Assembly (NCBI GenBank): GCA_037447655.1
Contig: JBBHKE010002908.1
Location: 42,189 to 58,583, forward strand
Origin: Zygnema cylindricum
Lineage: Eukaryota > Streptophyta > Zygnematophyceae > Zygnematales > Zygnemataceae
Length of the DNA: 16,395 nucleotides
Reading direction: 5' to 3'
In this document: one piece after another, positions 1-9,720 of the stretch
How positions within the stretch are numbered: position 1 is the first letter of the stretch
Layout: each line of letters opens with the position of its first letter
Position numbers and translations under genes: made by a program
Notes under the pieces: generated by a model
What the model was told of the DNA's origin: nothing
What the model saw: only the letters and a program-made list of their open reading frames with translations
The model's database searches: none

Positions 1-158
1 ACAATGTTTGGAGTCCTTGTCAAAATGTAAAGACTTTTTATTTAATTTTTCTCTATTTTTACTAGTCCATTTTTTCGAGACAATTGATAAACCCTTGTTA
101 AAATCTGAGAGCCTCACTAGTATTTTTTTTTTTTCAAGTTTTACTGGTCCTCTCTCCT

Positions 159-505
159 TCATTTCTGAATTCTTCAAAAGTTTAAAATTTTTCTCTAGGT
201 GATTAACAGAGGTTTATTTCCCTATCATTTTTTACTCTCCCTCATTTCTGAATTCTTCAAATTTTCAAGATTGTTCTCGAAGTAATTTACAGAGTTTATT
301 TTCCTGGTCATTTTGAACTTTTTTTTTTTTATGATCACTCCGAGAGTCTAAAATTGTTCCCAAATAGTTAACAGAGCTTTTTTACCTGATCATTTTTATC
401 TCTTTTTAATTTATTTTTCAGAAATGTAAAACTGTTCCTGAGGTTTGTAACAGAGCTTTGTTTCCCTGTCCTTTTTATTTTCTCCTCATTTTCGATTTCT
501 CCAAA
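159..505. repeat. Degenerate ~82-bp tandem repeat, T-rich
   Basis: At least four diverged units are visible. An AACAGAG-like core recurs at about 205, 288 (TACAGAG), 370 and 449, a spacing of 79-83 bases. Each core is preceded by a short ATTGTTC-like word and followed by a T-run and a CCTRTCATTTTT-like word. The first two units also share TCATTTCTGAATTCTTCAAA (159 and 242). The tract has no convincing coding potential, and the short open frames across it are low-complexity F/L/S. It probably lies in an intron of the oxidoreductase gene whose next exon starts at 718. The earlier part, 1-158, is similarly T-rich but not clearly periodic. Confidence 0.7.
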
Positions 506-717
506 ATCCAAAATACGCAACATATAACATTCGTCAGTGACATTCTAAAAATTCTTCAGCTGTTGCCTATATTAACAAAATGTTAGTATTACCTTCAAAA
601 CAAAATGATGATAATTCCCCTAACAGTTCCGCTGTCTTGTGTTTATTTTTTGATTCACCTTTCAGGAAATGCTTGCTTTTTAATCTTTCAATTATCTCTT
701 TCCATTCTCCCTTTCAG

Positions 718-2632
718 GAAATGCTGAAGGATCGCAGCAAAGTTCAGACCATAGTGAAAATTTCGGACCCAGCTGTTCGGTTTATCGACAAATGGGCAGG
801 AGAGAAGGTGGCTATGCGGGTGATTACTTGACCTTCTCACAACGAAAAAAAAAAAGAAAACCTTAAAAATAAAAGGCAGAGAGAATTGAGAGAAGTCGAG
901 AGAAAAAGGGAAGAGAGGCGCGAGGAGAGGAGAGAAGAGAGAGAGTAGTGAGTGTGGAGAGAAGAAGTCAACTATTAAGGAGTGGTTCAATGCAGACCGA
1001 GAGAAGGAGCCTTCTCTATTTCTTCTTTTTTATTCTATTTCGAAGGCATTTGCAGATTTTGTCTTATTTCTGGTTATCGGTGTTGCAAGTGATGCCATTT
1101 TTCAATCCGAGCATTGTTCTCACACCTTTTTTTTTTCCTTCACATTGCTGCAGCTCCGCAATTCTGGTTTCTTATCGAGTGATTTTAAAATAGATTTATG
1201 GTTATATTCATCAATGCATTTTCTTTTGGTTTTCAGGTAGACTTGGAGTGTACGGATGGGCGAAAAGCTTCAGCTCTCTATTCTCATAAACTATTATCTA
1301 TGTGAGTAGTATCTTAAACCATTTTTGCTATTATTGTTTGAGTCTGTTTTGCCTTAGATACTTTCTTTGGAGATTCGTTTTTGAGGTTAATAATTGCCCA
1401 AGTCCGTTTTGCTGTTTGGGTATTTTACTTCCAGTAAAAGGAGGTTGGGTTCCTTTCTTGCCTCTGTGACAGCTGTAAAATTTGTCTTATTTGCTATTTG
1501 TTTGGCATATGTTTTGTTTTTGGTTTTACCAGATGTAGTAAACCGATGTTTTTTTTGGATTTTACCAGATGTATTGAACTTTTGTCTTAATTGCTATTGA
1601 TTTGTTGCATGCTTTAACTTTGTCTTATTTGCTATTTATTTGTCACATCTTTCCCTTTTTTATTTGCCAGATGTATTGAACTCTCTTATTCGCTATTTAT
1701 TTGTCGCATCTTTTCTTTTGGAATGAACTTAGTTATATTCCCTAATGATTCGTCCCATATTTTTTTTTTTTTGGGTTTTCCAGATGTGTTGGGCAAGCGG
1801 TTGCGGCATTTGCATTGGCGATGCTGGAGGGAAGCACACAACCGGGAGTGTGGTTTCCAGAAGAGGTACCTCGCAAAGTCTCTCACCAATGATTCTCACC
1901 CTAACATAATGTAAATTTGTAAAATACGATTATAATAAATCTTTATTATAATCGTATTTTACAAATTTACATTATGTTATTGTAATCTTTTTTTTTTATT
2001 TGGTGATGTAGCTCTGTTTTTGTTGACTTGGACCCAAATTTTGTCGACAAAAAAACTGGTGAAGTTTCAACAAAATGTCGTGTGAAGTGAGCAATAACTT
2101 CTGGTGTTAATACTGTTACTGTTTCTGACTTTATATCTTTATGCTGGTTGTTTTCAGAATTTGTCTACCGAGGTTGGTTAATCAAGTGATTATGTGAATT
2201 AAGTCATGTCTAACCTCTTTATGTTTGTAAACTCTGACATTTTTAAATTTTTTGGCGCAAATCATTATTTTGGATCAGGAGGAAGGCATCGCGATTGAAC
2301 ATCGTCAGCGTCTCTTAGACCGTTCGTCTCTTGGAACTATCACATACATTATGAATAGGTACGGAATGCAAACTAAAACCACAGGGAAAATAATAGCTAA
2401 TGTTCACAATAGATTATGTTACATTCTTAATAGTTAATGTTCACAATAGATAATGTTACGTATAGATAATGTTGCGTAACAGATAATGTTTTATAATAAA
2501 TAACAACGTCGTTTGTCGTTTAGGAACAGGATGTTAGCTGTACCACTGTCTGGTCCTTCACAACGATGGTTCACATGTCTTCTAAAGCAAAACTTGTTTA
2601 TGGCACAAGTTTGCGAGGTACTAATGTTGTGA
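718..2632 (+). CDS. Saccharopine dehydrogenase-like oxidoreductase, C-terminal exons (5' part outside window)
   Basis: Five exons are supported: 718-819 (phase 0), 1237-1301, 1784-1865, 2279-2358 and 2524-2632. All have GT-AG borders and join in frame. The joined protein contains KISDPAVRFIDKWAG, then MRVDLECTDGRKASALYSHK, then CVGQAVAAFALAMLEGSTQ followed by PGVWFPEE, then EGIAIEHRQRLLDRSSLGT. From memory, this order and the GSTQPGVWFPEE block match the C-terminal region of a plant and algal saccharopine dehydrogenase family (NAD(P)-binding oxidoreductases, some plastid-predicted). Membership is by similarity; a role in lysine breakdown is not shown. The Rossmann domain would lie upstream, outside the window. 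The end is uncertain. Splicing at 2359 into 2524 gives a tail ending in VLML before TGA at 2630-2632, while reading through 2359 gives a different tail stopping at 2435-2437. Neither tail resembles a conserved ending I know. Exon positions are firm except for the last one. Confidence 0.8.
820..1236 (+). other. Intron with purine-rich (GA) tract
   Basis: This 417-base intron has donor GTGATT and acceptor TTTTGGTTTTCAG. Positions about 871-947 on the + strand are almost pure purine (GAGA and GGAGA words), followed by a pyrimidine-rich half before the acceptor. The serine/phenylalanine-rich open frame on the minus strand is a product of this composition. No other gene is visible inside. Confidence 0.75.
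1302..1783 (+). repeat. Intron built of tandem copies of its own acceptor region
   Basis: The real acceptor (AG at 1782-1783) reads TTTTCCAG followed by ATGTGTTGGG. The same kind of string, TTTRCCAGATGTAKTRAA, occurs three more times upstream, with AG at about 1531-1532, 1567-1568 and 1669-1670. Words such as TTATTTGCTATTTATTTGTC also recur between them. The two longer spacings are 102 and 113 bases. Using the first upstream AG would shift into a frame that reaches a stop within about 20 codons. The sequence suggests the intron grew by tandem duplication of its 3' end. Confidence 0.75.
1902..1979. repeat. Perfect 38-bp inverted repeat with 2-base spacer
   Basis: Left arm 1902-1939 and right arm 1942-1979 are exact reverse complements, separated only by TC at 1940-1941. 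The arms are AT-rich (AACATAATGTAAATTTG at the outer end). The hairpin lies in the intron 1866-2278, 36 bases after the donor. It could be a tiny foldback element, a recent templated inverted duplication, or a cloning/assembly foldback artefact. It could fold into a strong RNA hairpin in the pre-mRNA. Confidence 0.9.
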
Positions 2633-3405
2633 TTACTGTCATGCAGGGCACCTTGGAGGTTTGAAAAGCCGGCAAAGCAGATAGGGTTTGGTCTCTATTT
2701 TTGATCTTTAAGGTGAAGGAAGAGTGTTGTAGACTTGGGAATGAGAGAGGTGAAAAGTGAACCTAGGTCATAAACCAATTATTTGACATATAAAAATCAC
2801 GACAAACATGTCATGTGTGGTAACTCAGGATTATGCATGTAAGTTTTGTACACGAAACTTAATATGGAAAACCCCTGGGGAAGAAAATATAGACATTGTT
2901 GTTGGTGACGTTATTTGCGAGGCGTGGATAATTGACACGTACCACCAAAGTCAATTATCCCGCCTCATCCAGATGGGAGTCATTTTTTTTTGTATTTTAT
3001 CATGCCTGAATTGTGTGTAATTTCCCGAGCTTGAGCGTGCAAGGAAAGTAGAAAAATAGTGAATGAGAGAAAAATATGATGGACAATGCTCGATGAATGA
3101 TTTTTCTTGAGATTTTTCTGTTGTTTGGCAATAATAGAGAGAGAGTTTTGCCAACTCTTTGAGTCGTCACAGTGATCATTGTAGTGGTCGTGTATGATGT
3201 TGAATCTGATGTAGTATGGTAATCACTCACTACCCTATTGTAGTGTTGGAGTAAAGGAATTGGTAGTGTGTATTTATTAGGGTGTATCGGAGATTAGTTT
3301 AATAGTTCTAACTTCGGGTAGCGGGATGTGGCAATTTGTAGTCTCACCAAAGTTCTGTTACGAAACCTACTTTAGAATAAAGGAGGGTGTCAGTCCTACA
3401 AACAC
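2633..3405. other. Intergenic region downstream of the oxidoreductase gene
   Basis: I see no recognisable gene here. The first part should hold the oxidoreductase 3' UTR, but there is no clear AATAAA; AT-rich words such as TATAAAAATC occur near 2788. Short open frames on both strands (2808-3020 plus; 2951-3230 minus) resemble nothing I know. A hairpin at 2919-2966 and a short GAGAGAG run near 3137 are the only structured elements. Confidence 0.6.
2919..2966. repeat. 17-bp stem-loop
   Basis: GAGGCGTGGATAATTGAC (2919-2936) pairs with GTCAATTATCCCGCCTC (2950-2966), apart from one bulged T, leaving a 13-base loop. The pairing stops abruptly at both ends, so it is not part of an obvious longer MITE. 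The function is unknown; a 3' UTR structure is possible because it lies about 290 bases past the oxidoreductase stop codon. Confidence 0.7.
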
Positions 3406-3407
3406 TA

Positions 3408-3620
3408 CACTGTGTATCGCTATTAGTATAATGTTTTTGTCGCCACTTGCAACATCATTTTTTTCGTACACACTTGTTGGATTATTGATCTGACAGTTGC
3501 GATTGAAAGCCAAGATCCTCACCTCCAGATCGGCTGTCTCCAGGTGAAAATCGGACAAGCAGTAGGAAAAAAGATGTTTTAAGCGGCGAAAAGATTATTA
3601 ACACTAATAGCAATACACGG
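3408..3620 (-). mobile_element. Short TA-target MITE, copy 1
   Basis: The left end CACTGTGTATCGCTATTAGT and the right end (reverse complement CCGTGTATTGCTATTAGTGT) form terminal inverted repeats, with TA on both sides (3406-3407 and 3621-3622). The right end lacks the terminal CA. Homology to the element at 13624-13841 runs through the whole interior in opposite orientation: ACATC, CGGACAAG, a GATTGAAAGCC-like word and GATGTTTTAA all correspond. There is no coding capacity. TA duplication suggests a Tc1/mariner-type mobilising transposase, but the superfamily is inferred. Confidence 0.8.
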
Positions 3621-3622
3621 TA

Positions 3623-4386
3623 TTGTAGCGATGTGCTGTGAAACCAATGCAATTGGTAATAATGATGCTATAATTGGCTGAAAAAAGTCATGTGTGGACA
3701 TGGAATACATGACTGAATTGCACTGAATGTAATGCTGGCGAGATAACTCATTCCAAAGCTTATGCAAAGCCTGCAACAAAAATAAAAAGGCAGGAAGTAA
3801 GTGTGCGATTTTAGTCAGGGATGAGATGTAACCATTGCACAGATTTGAGTTCACAATTTCATTTTGGACAATATTTTTTACATGAAGCTTGGAACAAAAA
3901 CATTCTAGTGGAGAGCTACAAAGGAGGTTTGCCGGCAACTTCGCAGAGTGTTGGTTTTTTTTGTTTTACCTGCTTGGTTTGCAATGCCTTCGGCCTCTTC
4001 CCAGTGACCAGGGCGCCTTTATTAAGGAGGCTTTCACTACCCGGCATCTCCACTGTAGGACCCTCTAGGACCCTCACAAACCATTTCGCGATTCTATGGT
4101 AAACAAATCACTCGGTGACTCTCGCGACCTAAATCACGCGGCCGTGGTTTTGATCTGTTTTCCCACGCCTGTTCCCTAACCGCGATAAAGTCTTCGCCCG
4201 CGGCTTTGTGATATTTTTGTGTGTATTGTTTGTCACCTCAAACTGTTCGTCTCATCATTACGAGCCTTGTGCCGTTAAGTGGATTCCGGTATGTGCGCTA
4301 ATTAATAAGAGTTAACAACACTAATTCAGTCACGAATTTTTTGGGCGAAACTCTTAATTATCCTGGGCGAAAATCATAAGATACTG
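3623..4386. other. Intergenic stretch, no gene recognised
   Basis: An open frame of 119 codons on the minus strand (3579-3938) overlaps the end of the neighbouring MITE and resembles no protein I know. From about 3980 to 4280 the sequence is richer in CG than its surroundings, with a 10-base direct repeat (AGGACCCTCT then AGGACCCTCA, about 4057-4076). A GCTAATTAATAAGAGTTAAC stretch at about 4297 resembles a decayed MITE end. I see no RNA gene. Confidence 0.5.
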
Positions 4387-4388
4387 TA

Positions 4389-4937
4389 CACCGTCAATCG
4401 CTATTAGAGTAAAGGAATAAATAGCGTAAAAAAATAATTAGTGTTATTAACACTAATCGGGATTTTTTTTTTTTTTTTTTTAAATATATATACTAATTAA
4501 TCCCTCACTGTAATTTGGGTTGTCCTGAATAATAAATACCCCCCCTTTCGATGTCTACAATAATATGTGTATCCAGACAAAATTTGACAATTCGTACGCC
4601 GTCGCGCTGTTCACACGGTTGACGGACGAACATATGAGAACGTGATTTTTGTCGACGAGTTTACGTCTCTTTCTTCCAGTGCACATTCACATGTGTGCGC
4701 AATAATGTTAAGTGTCTTTTTATGCCTTTGTAATTCAAAAAGTACAATTTCGTACAAAAATATCTTGTCCGTACGCCACACTATTTCCATCGCAATGTAC
4801 TTCCATTATTAACGCTAATTGAAAAAAAAACCTAATTATAATAATGGAAAAAATAGAATTATGGATTGTATTTCGGGTTTTTTTTTTTTAAAAGGGCACC
4901 GAATTGGCGTTATATACTCTAATAGCGATTGACGGTG
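4389..4937 (+). mobile_element. Long TA-target MITE, copy 2 (~550 bp class)
   Basis: Ends are CACCGTCAATCGCTATTAGA and, as reverse complement, CACCGTCAATCGCTATTAGA, identical over 20 bases. TA flanks both sides (4387-4388, 4938-4939). The interior aligns with the element at 9721-10259 in the same orientation; both carry a TATGTGTATCC or TATGTATCC word and a CGTACGCCGTCGCG word. An internal ATTAGTGTT/AACACTAAT hairpin at 4437-4457 repeats the subterminal motif. No open frame of note. It shares its ends with the ~215-bp class, so both classes were probably moved by the same enzyme. Confidence 0.85.
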
Positions 4938-4939
4938 TA

Positions 4940-5605
4940 GTGCTGACAACGCTATTGAATAAAGTGGACAAAAATCAGCCACGTCTCCTTGCACTGAACT
5001 AGTATTATCTATTCTACTTTCGAACTAACGGTAATAAACCTTTAACGCTAATAACTATGGGCCGTGTAGCAGATACTTCTCGTGGAAATCATTTGTCCAT
5101 TTGTCGTGTCGGGTCGGGATCTAAAGATTTGGGTCGGGAACTTCTTTAGGTCGGGATCTAAAGATTGAACAGTATGCCACGTGGAGGCTATACAGTAAGT
5201 GAGTACGGAATCCATTGGTTCATAAAATACTCTTTTCGGAAAACGCGACGAACCGCAAAAACCTGCAGAAGCTCAATGATTGGACTAGCCGCTGAAAATC
5301 GAGCGGACCTTTTACTTCATTACGCGCGAAATTTTCTGAAAGGGAAAAAAAAAAAGGATTCACTAAAACTGCCCGTCAAAATTCTAATAAACGTTTTTGG
5401 TGTGGCAAATAGGAAATTGTTCCGCCAGTGTGAGAGTTGATCCCAGCAGTAAATTTGTGACGCGTAGAATGTTTTCACACTATTTTTGTTTCTCATGTTT
5501 TTAGGGAACTGGTATTCATTTTCTGGGCGCCAGCGCCTACGTCAGGGTGTACAAAATGGTACAAACATCGCACAAAAAAGTACAAACTAGGTACTGTCCG
5601 TTTCC
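4940..5605. other. Spacer between MITE and Harbinger-like block
   Basis: No supported gene. A decayed copy of the MITE end (CTAATAACTATGGGCCGTGTAG) lies near 5048-5069. GTCGGGATCTAAAGATT occurs twice, at about 5113 and 5152, as a direct repeat. A basic 91-codon open frame (5165-5440) has no family I recognise, no splice or start support, and includes a poly-lysine run made by an A-tract, so it is not called. Confidence 0.5.
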
Positions 5606-5608
5606 TTA

Positions 5609-6569
5609 GGGATTTTCGCATGTAACCGAAACTTAGTGTTGTTACTTTGTTTTTTAGTGAAGATTCTCCGTACAATTTTCAGAGCATTTGTATGTAAAGA
5701 AATGAAATCGTAACTTTAAATTGTGACGAATGTAGACGTGGGTGTAATTTGTGACGATTGTACACGATTACAAAACTCACGACAATCGATGACGTTTACA
5801 AAATAGAGACGGTTGTAGACGTCTACCTACTTGTGACATTGTATATGTTTAGAGTTTGTGACATTTTGACGTCAAGGGTACTTATGATAGCGTCGACGTC
5901 ACTAATTCCAAAACATTCCGCCATGGTTTTCTGATTTTTTTTTTCGTCCGTTCTCACTCTACTTGCCATCAAAATAAGCTAAAAGACAGCCAAAAGAAAT
6001 ATTTTTCATAGATCTTTCATTTGATACCTTTCTTGCATTTTTTCATTGCAAGAATTGTGAGATAGACGCGTTAGGTGAAGAGGGAGAGAAAGAGAGGCGC
6101 TTTCACCATCTTCGCTTTTGCGAAATGGCGTCAGTTGGTCGAAACCCCCCTCCACGGACCCTGTACGGAAAAAAGCGCACGGAAAAAAGTCACGCTCAGG
6201 TTGGAAACGTGCAGTGGGTTTTTTTTTTGGTACTCCGCGGACAAAAATTGTCAAAAAATCTGACATGTGCGACAACATCTTCCTATTCGCTCTCCTTTTT
6301 GGACTATATTTAAAATCACCTCGCGAGGTGATTTGACGTAAAGTTTGAACGTGTGATGAAAGGACGCGAAAGTGGGTCGAAATGCGCTAAACGACAAATT
6401 GCATCGCGCTAGTCGACAAACTTACGTACGTCTAAAGTTTCACTGTAATGTAACTTGTACGGTACTAATTTCAATTTTTTGGTACGGCTGCGGATTTTCT
6501 CGTTTTTTTCTAAGTTATGAAGGAAAACGACACGAAATAACTGTAACTTTACCACATGCGAAAATACCC
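5609..6569 (-). mobile_element. Harbinger/Tourist-like element A
   Basis: The left end GGGATTTTCGCATGTAACC and right end (reverse complement GGGTATTTTCGCATGTGG) are terminal inverted repeats. TTA flanks the element at 5606-5608 and 6570-6572. TSDs of TTA/TAA and GG-starting ends are typical of PIF/Harbinger-related MITEs. The element is 961 bases. It is homologous end to end, in opposite orientation, to element B; the GCCATCAAAATAAG and TCTTTCATTTGATA words and the subterminal GTGACRWTGTA words align. No transposase is present, and open frames cross the element boundaries or are composition-driven. Strand is given relative to element D. Confidence 0.85.
6313..6334. repeat. 22-bp perfect palindrome inside element A
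   Basis: AAATCACCTC followed by GCGAGGTGATTT is a perfect dyad. The homologous place in element D reads AAATCACATCGCGCATGTG, also near-palindromic. It lies about 235 bases inside the right end of A and may be a protein-binding or hairpin site of the family; the function is inferred only. Confidence 0.75.
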
Positions 6570-6572
6570 TTA

Positions 6573-7141
6573 ACCTTGACCTTTGAAAAATTTGTCCGCC
6601 AAAGCAAAAAGTTACTGCTTTGCCTAAGCGACGTCATCATGCCAACAAAAAAAAAAAAAAACCAAGAAAAAACAAGAATACGCCTTTCCGTCCAAATTTT
6701 ACGACCAGTAAACTGCCATACCAGCATGGAAACAACTGTTTGGTGCAAGCCGCCCAGACCAACATGCTTTCCCATCCTGATGTCGCGTCACTCTGTCTTC
6801 GCATCTTGGTGTCCTAATACAATGTCAGTTTTTTGCTACAGTTAGGGTTTCTTGGTACATCTAGATAGAATCGGATTTACATTTAGTGTGACAAAGACGA
6901 AGTTAGGGTTACAATCTCACGGTAAACTACTGTAGAGTTAAGGTTACCCTTTCTTTCCTACCACAGTTAAGGGTAAAGATATGGTTATGGTGAGGAGGCT
7001 TTTTGGCACACAGTTAGGGTAAGAATATTACATAGACCTTCTGTAAAAGTGATCATTAAGTTAAATACATCCCTTATGTGCCTCCACTGTTGCTTTCACG
7101 TGATGTTTATAACGAAAGTGGATTGCATCGAACACATTTAT
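6573..7141. other. Spacer between elements A and B with GTTAGGGT-like words
   Basis: No gene is supported. From about 6839 to 7022 the words GTTAGGGTTT, GTTAGGGTT, GTTAAGGTT, GTTAAGGGT and GTTAGGGT recur at irregular 30-60 base steps, a decayed minisatellite rather than a telomeric array. A 15-base A run lies at about 6647. A 157-codon open frame (6372-6845) begins inside element A and runs across its end, so it is not a gene. Confidence 0.55.
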
Positions 7142-7144
7142 TTA

Positions 7145-8124
7145 GGGTGTGTGCCCATGTGTTCAAGTAAGGGTTTTTTCTCGTCGTTTTCACACAAAAT
7201 GGGACTTGCAAAGATACTATTTTACGCCGTACGAAAAATGGGCAAGAACCAAAGTACATTTTGCGTCATGTTGGAACCTGGATGGTACGTCAATTTGGCG
7301 TTATTATCATCGCGACCCACTTCCACGTCACGCCAGCTTATCTTACACTTGTACTGGAATCAAATAGCGACCTGATTTTAATTAAAATAATACCCTATTG
7401 ACGAATAGCAAAACGGTATTGCACGTGCGAAACGTTTTCTAAAAGTTTTGAACAAGGGAAAATACACGCTATTTTTTTCCCTGCTCGTCACGCGTATGTA
7501 CGTACGAAAATGACAGGTATGTACGGAAATTTTGTTGGGGTCTCGGACCTCCACTTTCATTCATGGGTCCTTTGCAAAAGTTTACGTCGTCCTCGTCTCT
7601 CTCCCTCTTTCTCACTCAACCGCTCCTCTTTCTTTCTTCTTTAAGTGAAATGCAACAATAATAATATCAAATGAAAGATATTTTTATTATATATTTTTTG
7701 AATATTTTTTGTCTTATTTTGATGGCATATCAAATGATACAAGATAAGAAAAAGAAATCGAGAAGCCATGGCGGAAAATCTACGTACTGATAACGTCACA
7801 AGGTAGCATGACTTCGCTATGTCACAAAACCCTAAACATCTACAATGTCACAAAATCCTAAACATATACAATGTCACAAAAGCCTCGACGTCTACAACCG
7901 TCGCCGTTTTTGTAGACGTCACCAATTTTAGTAAGTTTCGTAGTCGTCTACATTTCGTTTCGTACTCTGTCGCAAATTTTGTAAACATTTACAATTGTCC
8001 CGTATTTGAAGTAATAAAGGCGTAAGTAACGATTGACATAAGAACACTTTGAAAAGTACACCGTGAAAAATGCGCTAAAATCCAAAGTAACATTTAAAAG
8101 TTTCAGTTACATGGGCACATACCC
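7145..8124 (+). mobile_element. Harbinger/Tourist-like element B
   Basis: Ends GGGTGTGTGCCCATGTG and, as reverse complement, GGGTATGTGCCCATGT. TTA flanks both sides (7142-7144, 8125-8127). The element is 980 bases. The left subterminal region (AAGTAAGGGTTTTTTCTCGT) matches elements C and D; the right subterminal region (AAGTAACATTT and TGCGCTAAAAT) matches A, C and D. It has no transposase. The right flanking TTA is also the left flank of element C. Confidence 0.88.
7819..7896 (+). repeat. Three 26-bp tandem repeats near the right end of element B
   Basis: Three consecutive exact-length units, 7819-7844, 7845-7870 and 7871-7896, begin ATGTCACAAAA and end in TACA. The third has diverged in its middle (CGACGTC in place of AAACATC). 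The reverse complement TTGTGACATTGTATATG occurs in element A near 5831. In transposons, arrays of this kind often bind transposase, but no such role is shown here. They create a spurious short open frame. Confidence 0.85.
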
Positions 8125-9001
8125 TTAGGGCGTCTCCATGTACTTGTAACTTAGAGAAATTACTTCGTTTTTAGCGCAGATCCTGCAGACCCAGATTTCA
8201 AGTGTTCCTATGTGTAAAAACGGAATTATAACTCAAGGGTGTGACGATTATTTACTCTGACATGCGCGTGACGGTTGCCAACGTCTACAATCTGTGATTT
8301 TCCAAATTGTTCGTGACGTCGCATCATAGTTCAAAAGTAGGTGAAAGTAGGCCCATACAATATGCCTATTGTATGCAAAACAATAGAATATGACCTTAAG
8401 ACCCATGTTGTATTCAGACCTATTCGGACCAATCAAAACATACGGACAAAAAATTGGACCAATTAAAACATTCGGACCAAATTTTTTTTATTTACACCGT
8501 CCTATTCGGACGATCGGACGCTCGCTGATCAAAGTAGCGATCTAATAAGACCACATGAAAAGCCCATAACATAACTTACGGTAAAGGCGCCGACCAAAGG
8601 CCTACCATAAAAACGCCTACTTTTGAACTATGCGTCGCATAATTGTACAGTGAGAGGCGGCGAGTGCGAGTTGATGTGGCGCCCTCAGAGATTTCTCACG
8701 TTTTAGTGAAATGGCATCAGAATCTTCAGATCCCCTGAAATGAAAATATCGGTACTGAACGAAACCTGACTAAACGAAACAAAGTATGTACGTTGATGGA
8801 CGCAAACGGACAAAACATACCGAAATGTGTATTGTTCGTCGTCGCTTGAATTCATTTTATTTTTTTTAGAAAAACTTCTACACGTGTGAATACGTGTTAT
8901 TATTTGTTTAGCGAAAATACTTTGTTTTAAAAAACATCCTGCATGTATTTTAAAGAAAAGTTTGAAGATGACGTTTTTTGGCGTGGCCGTGGGTCGAATA
9001 A

Positions 9002-9698
9002 GGCATGTTCTCCATTAGGCGGTCCCAATAAACATGCGGATACGTCTATTTCTAGTGTTTATTGGCACGACCTTCCATTATGTCGTTCCAGTAGACATCG
9101 TTTCTCAATTATGATTGGCGGCACGTAGGTTAGTTTTTAGATTTTTAAAATCTATAAATATTCTTCAAGCTGAAAATCTGTACGTAATATTTGTACGGGT
9201 GGAGGTAGTTAATGACTCGTACGAAAATTTTGCGATTTTGAAATTGTAAATCAAAATTATGGAACGAAATGTCAAAAAGGCGCCGCAAACTTTTAAGGTC
9301 AGCGGATGTCAGAAGGAGCGTGCGAAGATATTTCGGTCGACCTTCGTACACCGACCGTAGGAAGGCACATGGCGTGTACGACGTGTTCGATTCACATTGC
9401 TTGTTCGTGGTGGATTTTTTTTTATATTTTTCACGTGTACCAAAGGTACGGGACCAGTGTGATGAAACTCTCCTCCCGAGGAGAGTCTCTTCACACTGGA
9501 CGATGTGCGTGATTGCTACGTGAATCTAAAAAAGTGAAAAATCCAACGGTCGACATTTACGCCTATAATATTGGAGCCATCCAGTAGACATGTTTCATCA
9601 TGTTTCGTCTGACAAGAAAAACAAAATTGTACGAATTTGTACGAAATCGTACGGCGTCCAGTAAACAACCCCACTTTTCCTTTAATGGAAGTTCACCC
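9002..9698. mobile_element. Element E, TAA-target insertion nested in C
   Basis: TAA flanks at 8999-9001 and 9699-9701. Ends are GGCATGTTCTCCATTAGG and, as reverse complement, GGGTGAACTTCCATTAAAGG, imperfect inverted repeats. The insertion is confirmed by comparison with D: C reads GTGGGTCGAA, TAA, element, TAA, CACAAGACG, and D (reverse strand) reads GTGGGTCGAAAAGCACAAGACG without interruption. The interior does not align with A-D beyond the ends, so it is a different family using the same target. No recognisable protein; the 60-84 codon frames overlap each other on both strands. Confidence 0.85.
9454..9499. repeat. Two-part hairpin inside element E
   Basis: CCAGTGTGA (9454-9462) pairs with TCACACTGG (9491-9499). 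Inside it, ACTCTCCTC (9467-9475) pairs with GAGGAGAGT (9478-9486) around CC. Two internal loops of 4 bases separate the stems. The arrangement is too regular for chance, but its purpose is unknown. Confidence 0.85.
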
Positions 9699-9720
9699 TA
9701 ACACAAGACGACAACATGTA

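Noticed and set aside
2613-2650. A final micro-intron in the oxidoreductase gene (GAG|GTACTA to ATGCAG|GGC)
   Set aside because: The intron would be only about 33 bases or fewer, far below the 62-482 bases of the other introns here.
3579-3938. 119-codon minus-strand frame
   Set aside because: It overlaps the end of a MITE and shows no recognisable motifs; hydrophobic content follows base composition.
6372-6845. 157-codon + strand frame
   Set aside because: It starts inside element A and runs through its inverted end into unrelated spacer with a poly-lysine A-run; it resembles no known protein.
6839-7022. Possible interstitial telomere repeat (TTAGGGTT words)
   Set aside because: The words are variable and irregularly spaced at 30-60 bases, not a tandem 6- or 7-base array.
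7819-8025. Short + strand frame MSQNPKHLQCHKILNIYN
   Set aside because: It arises from the 26-base tandem units inside element B and extends over its subterminal region.
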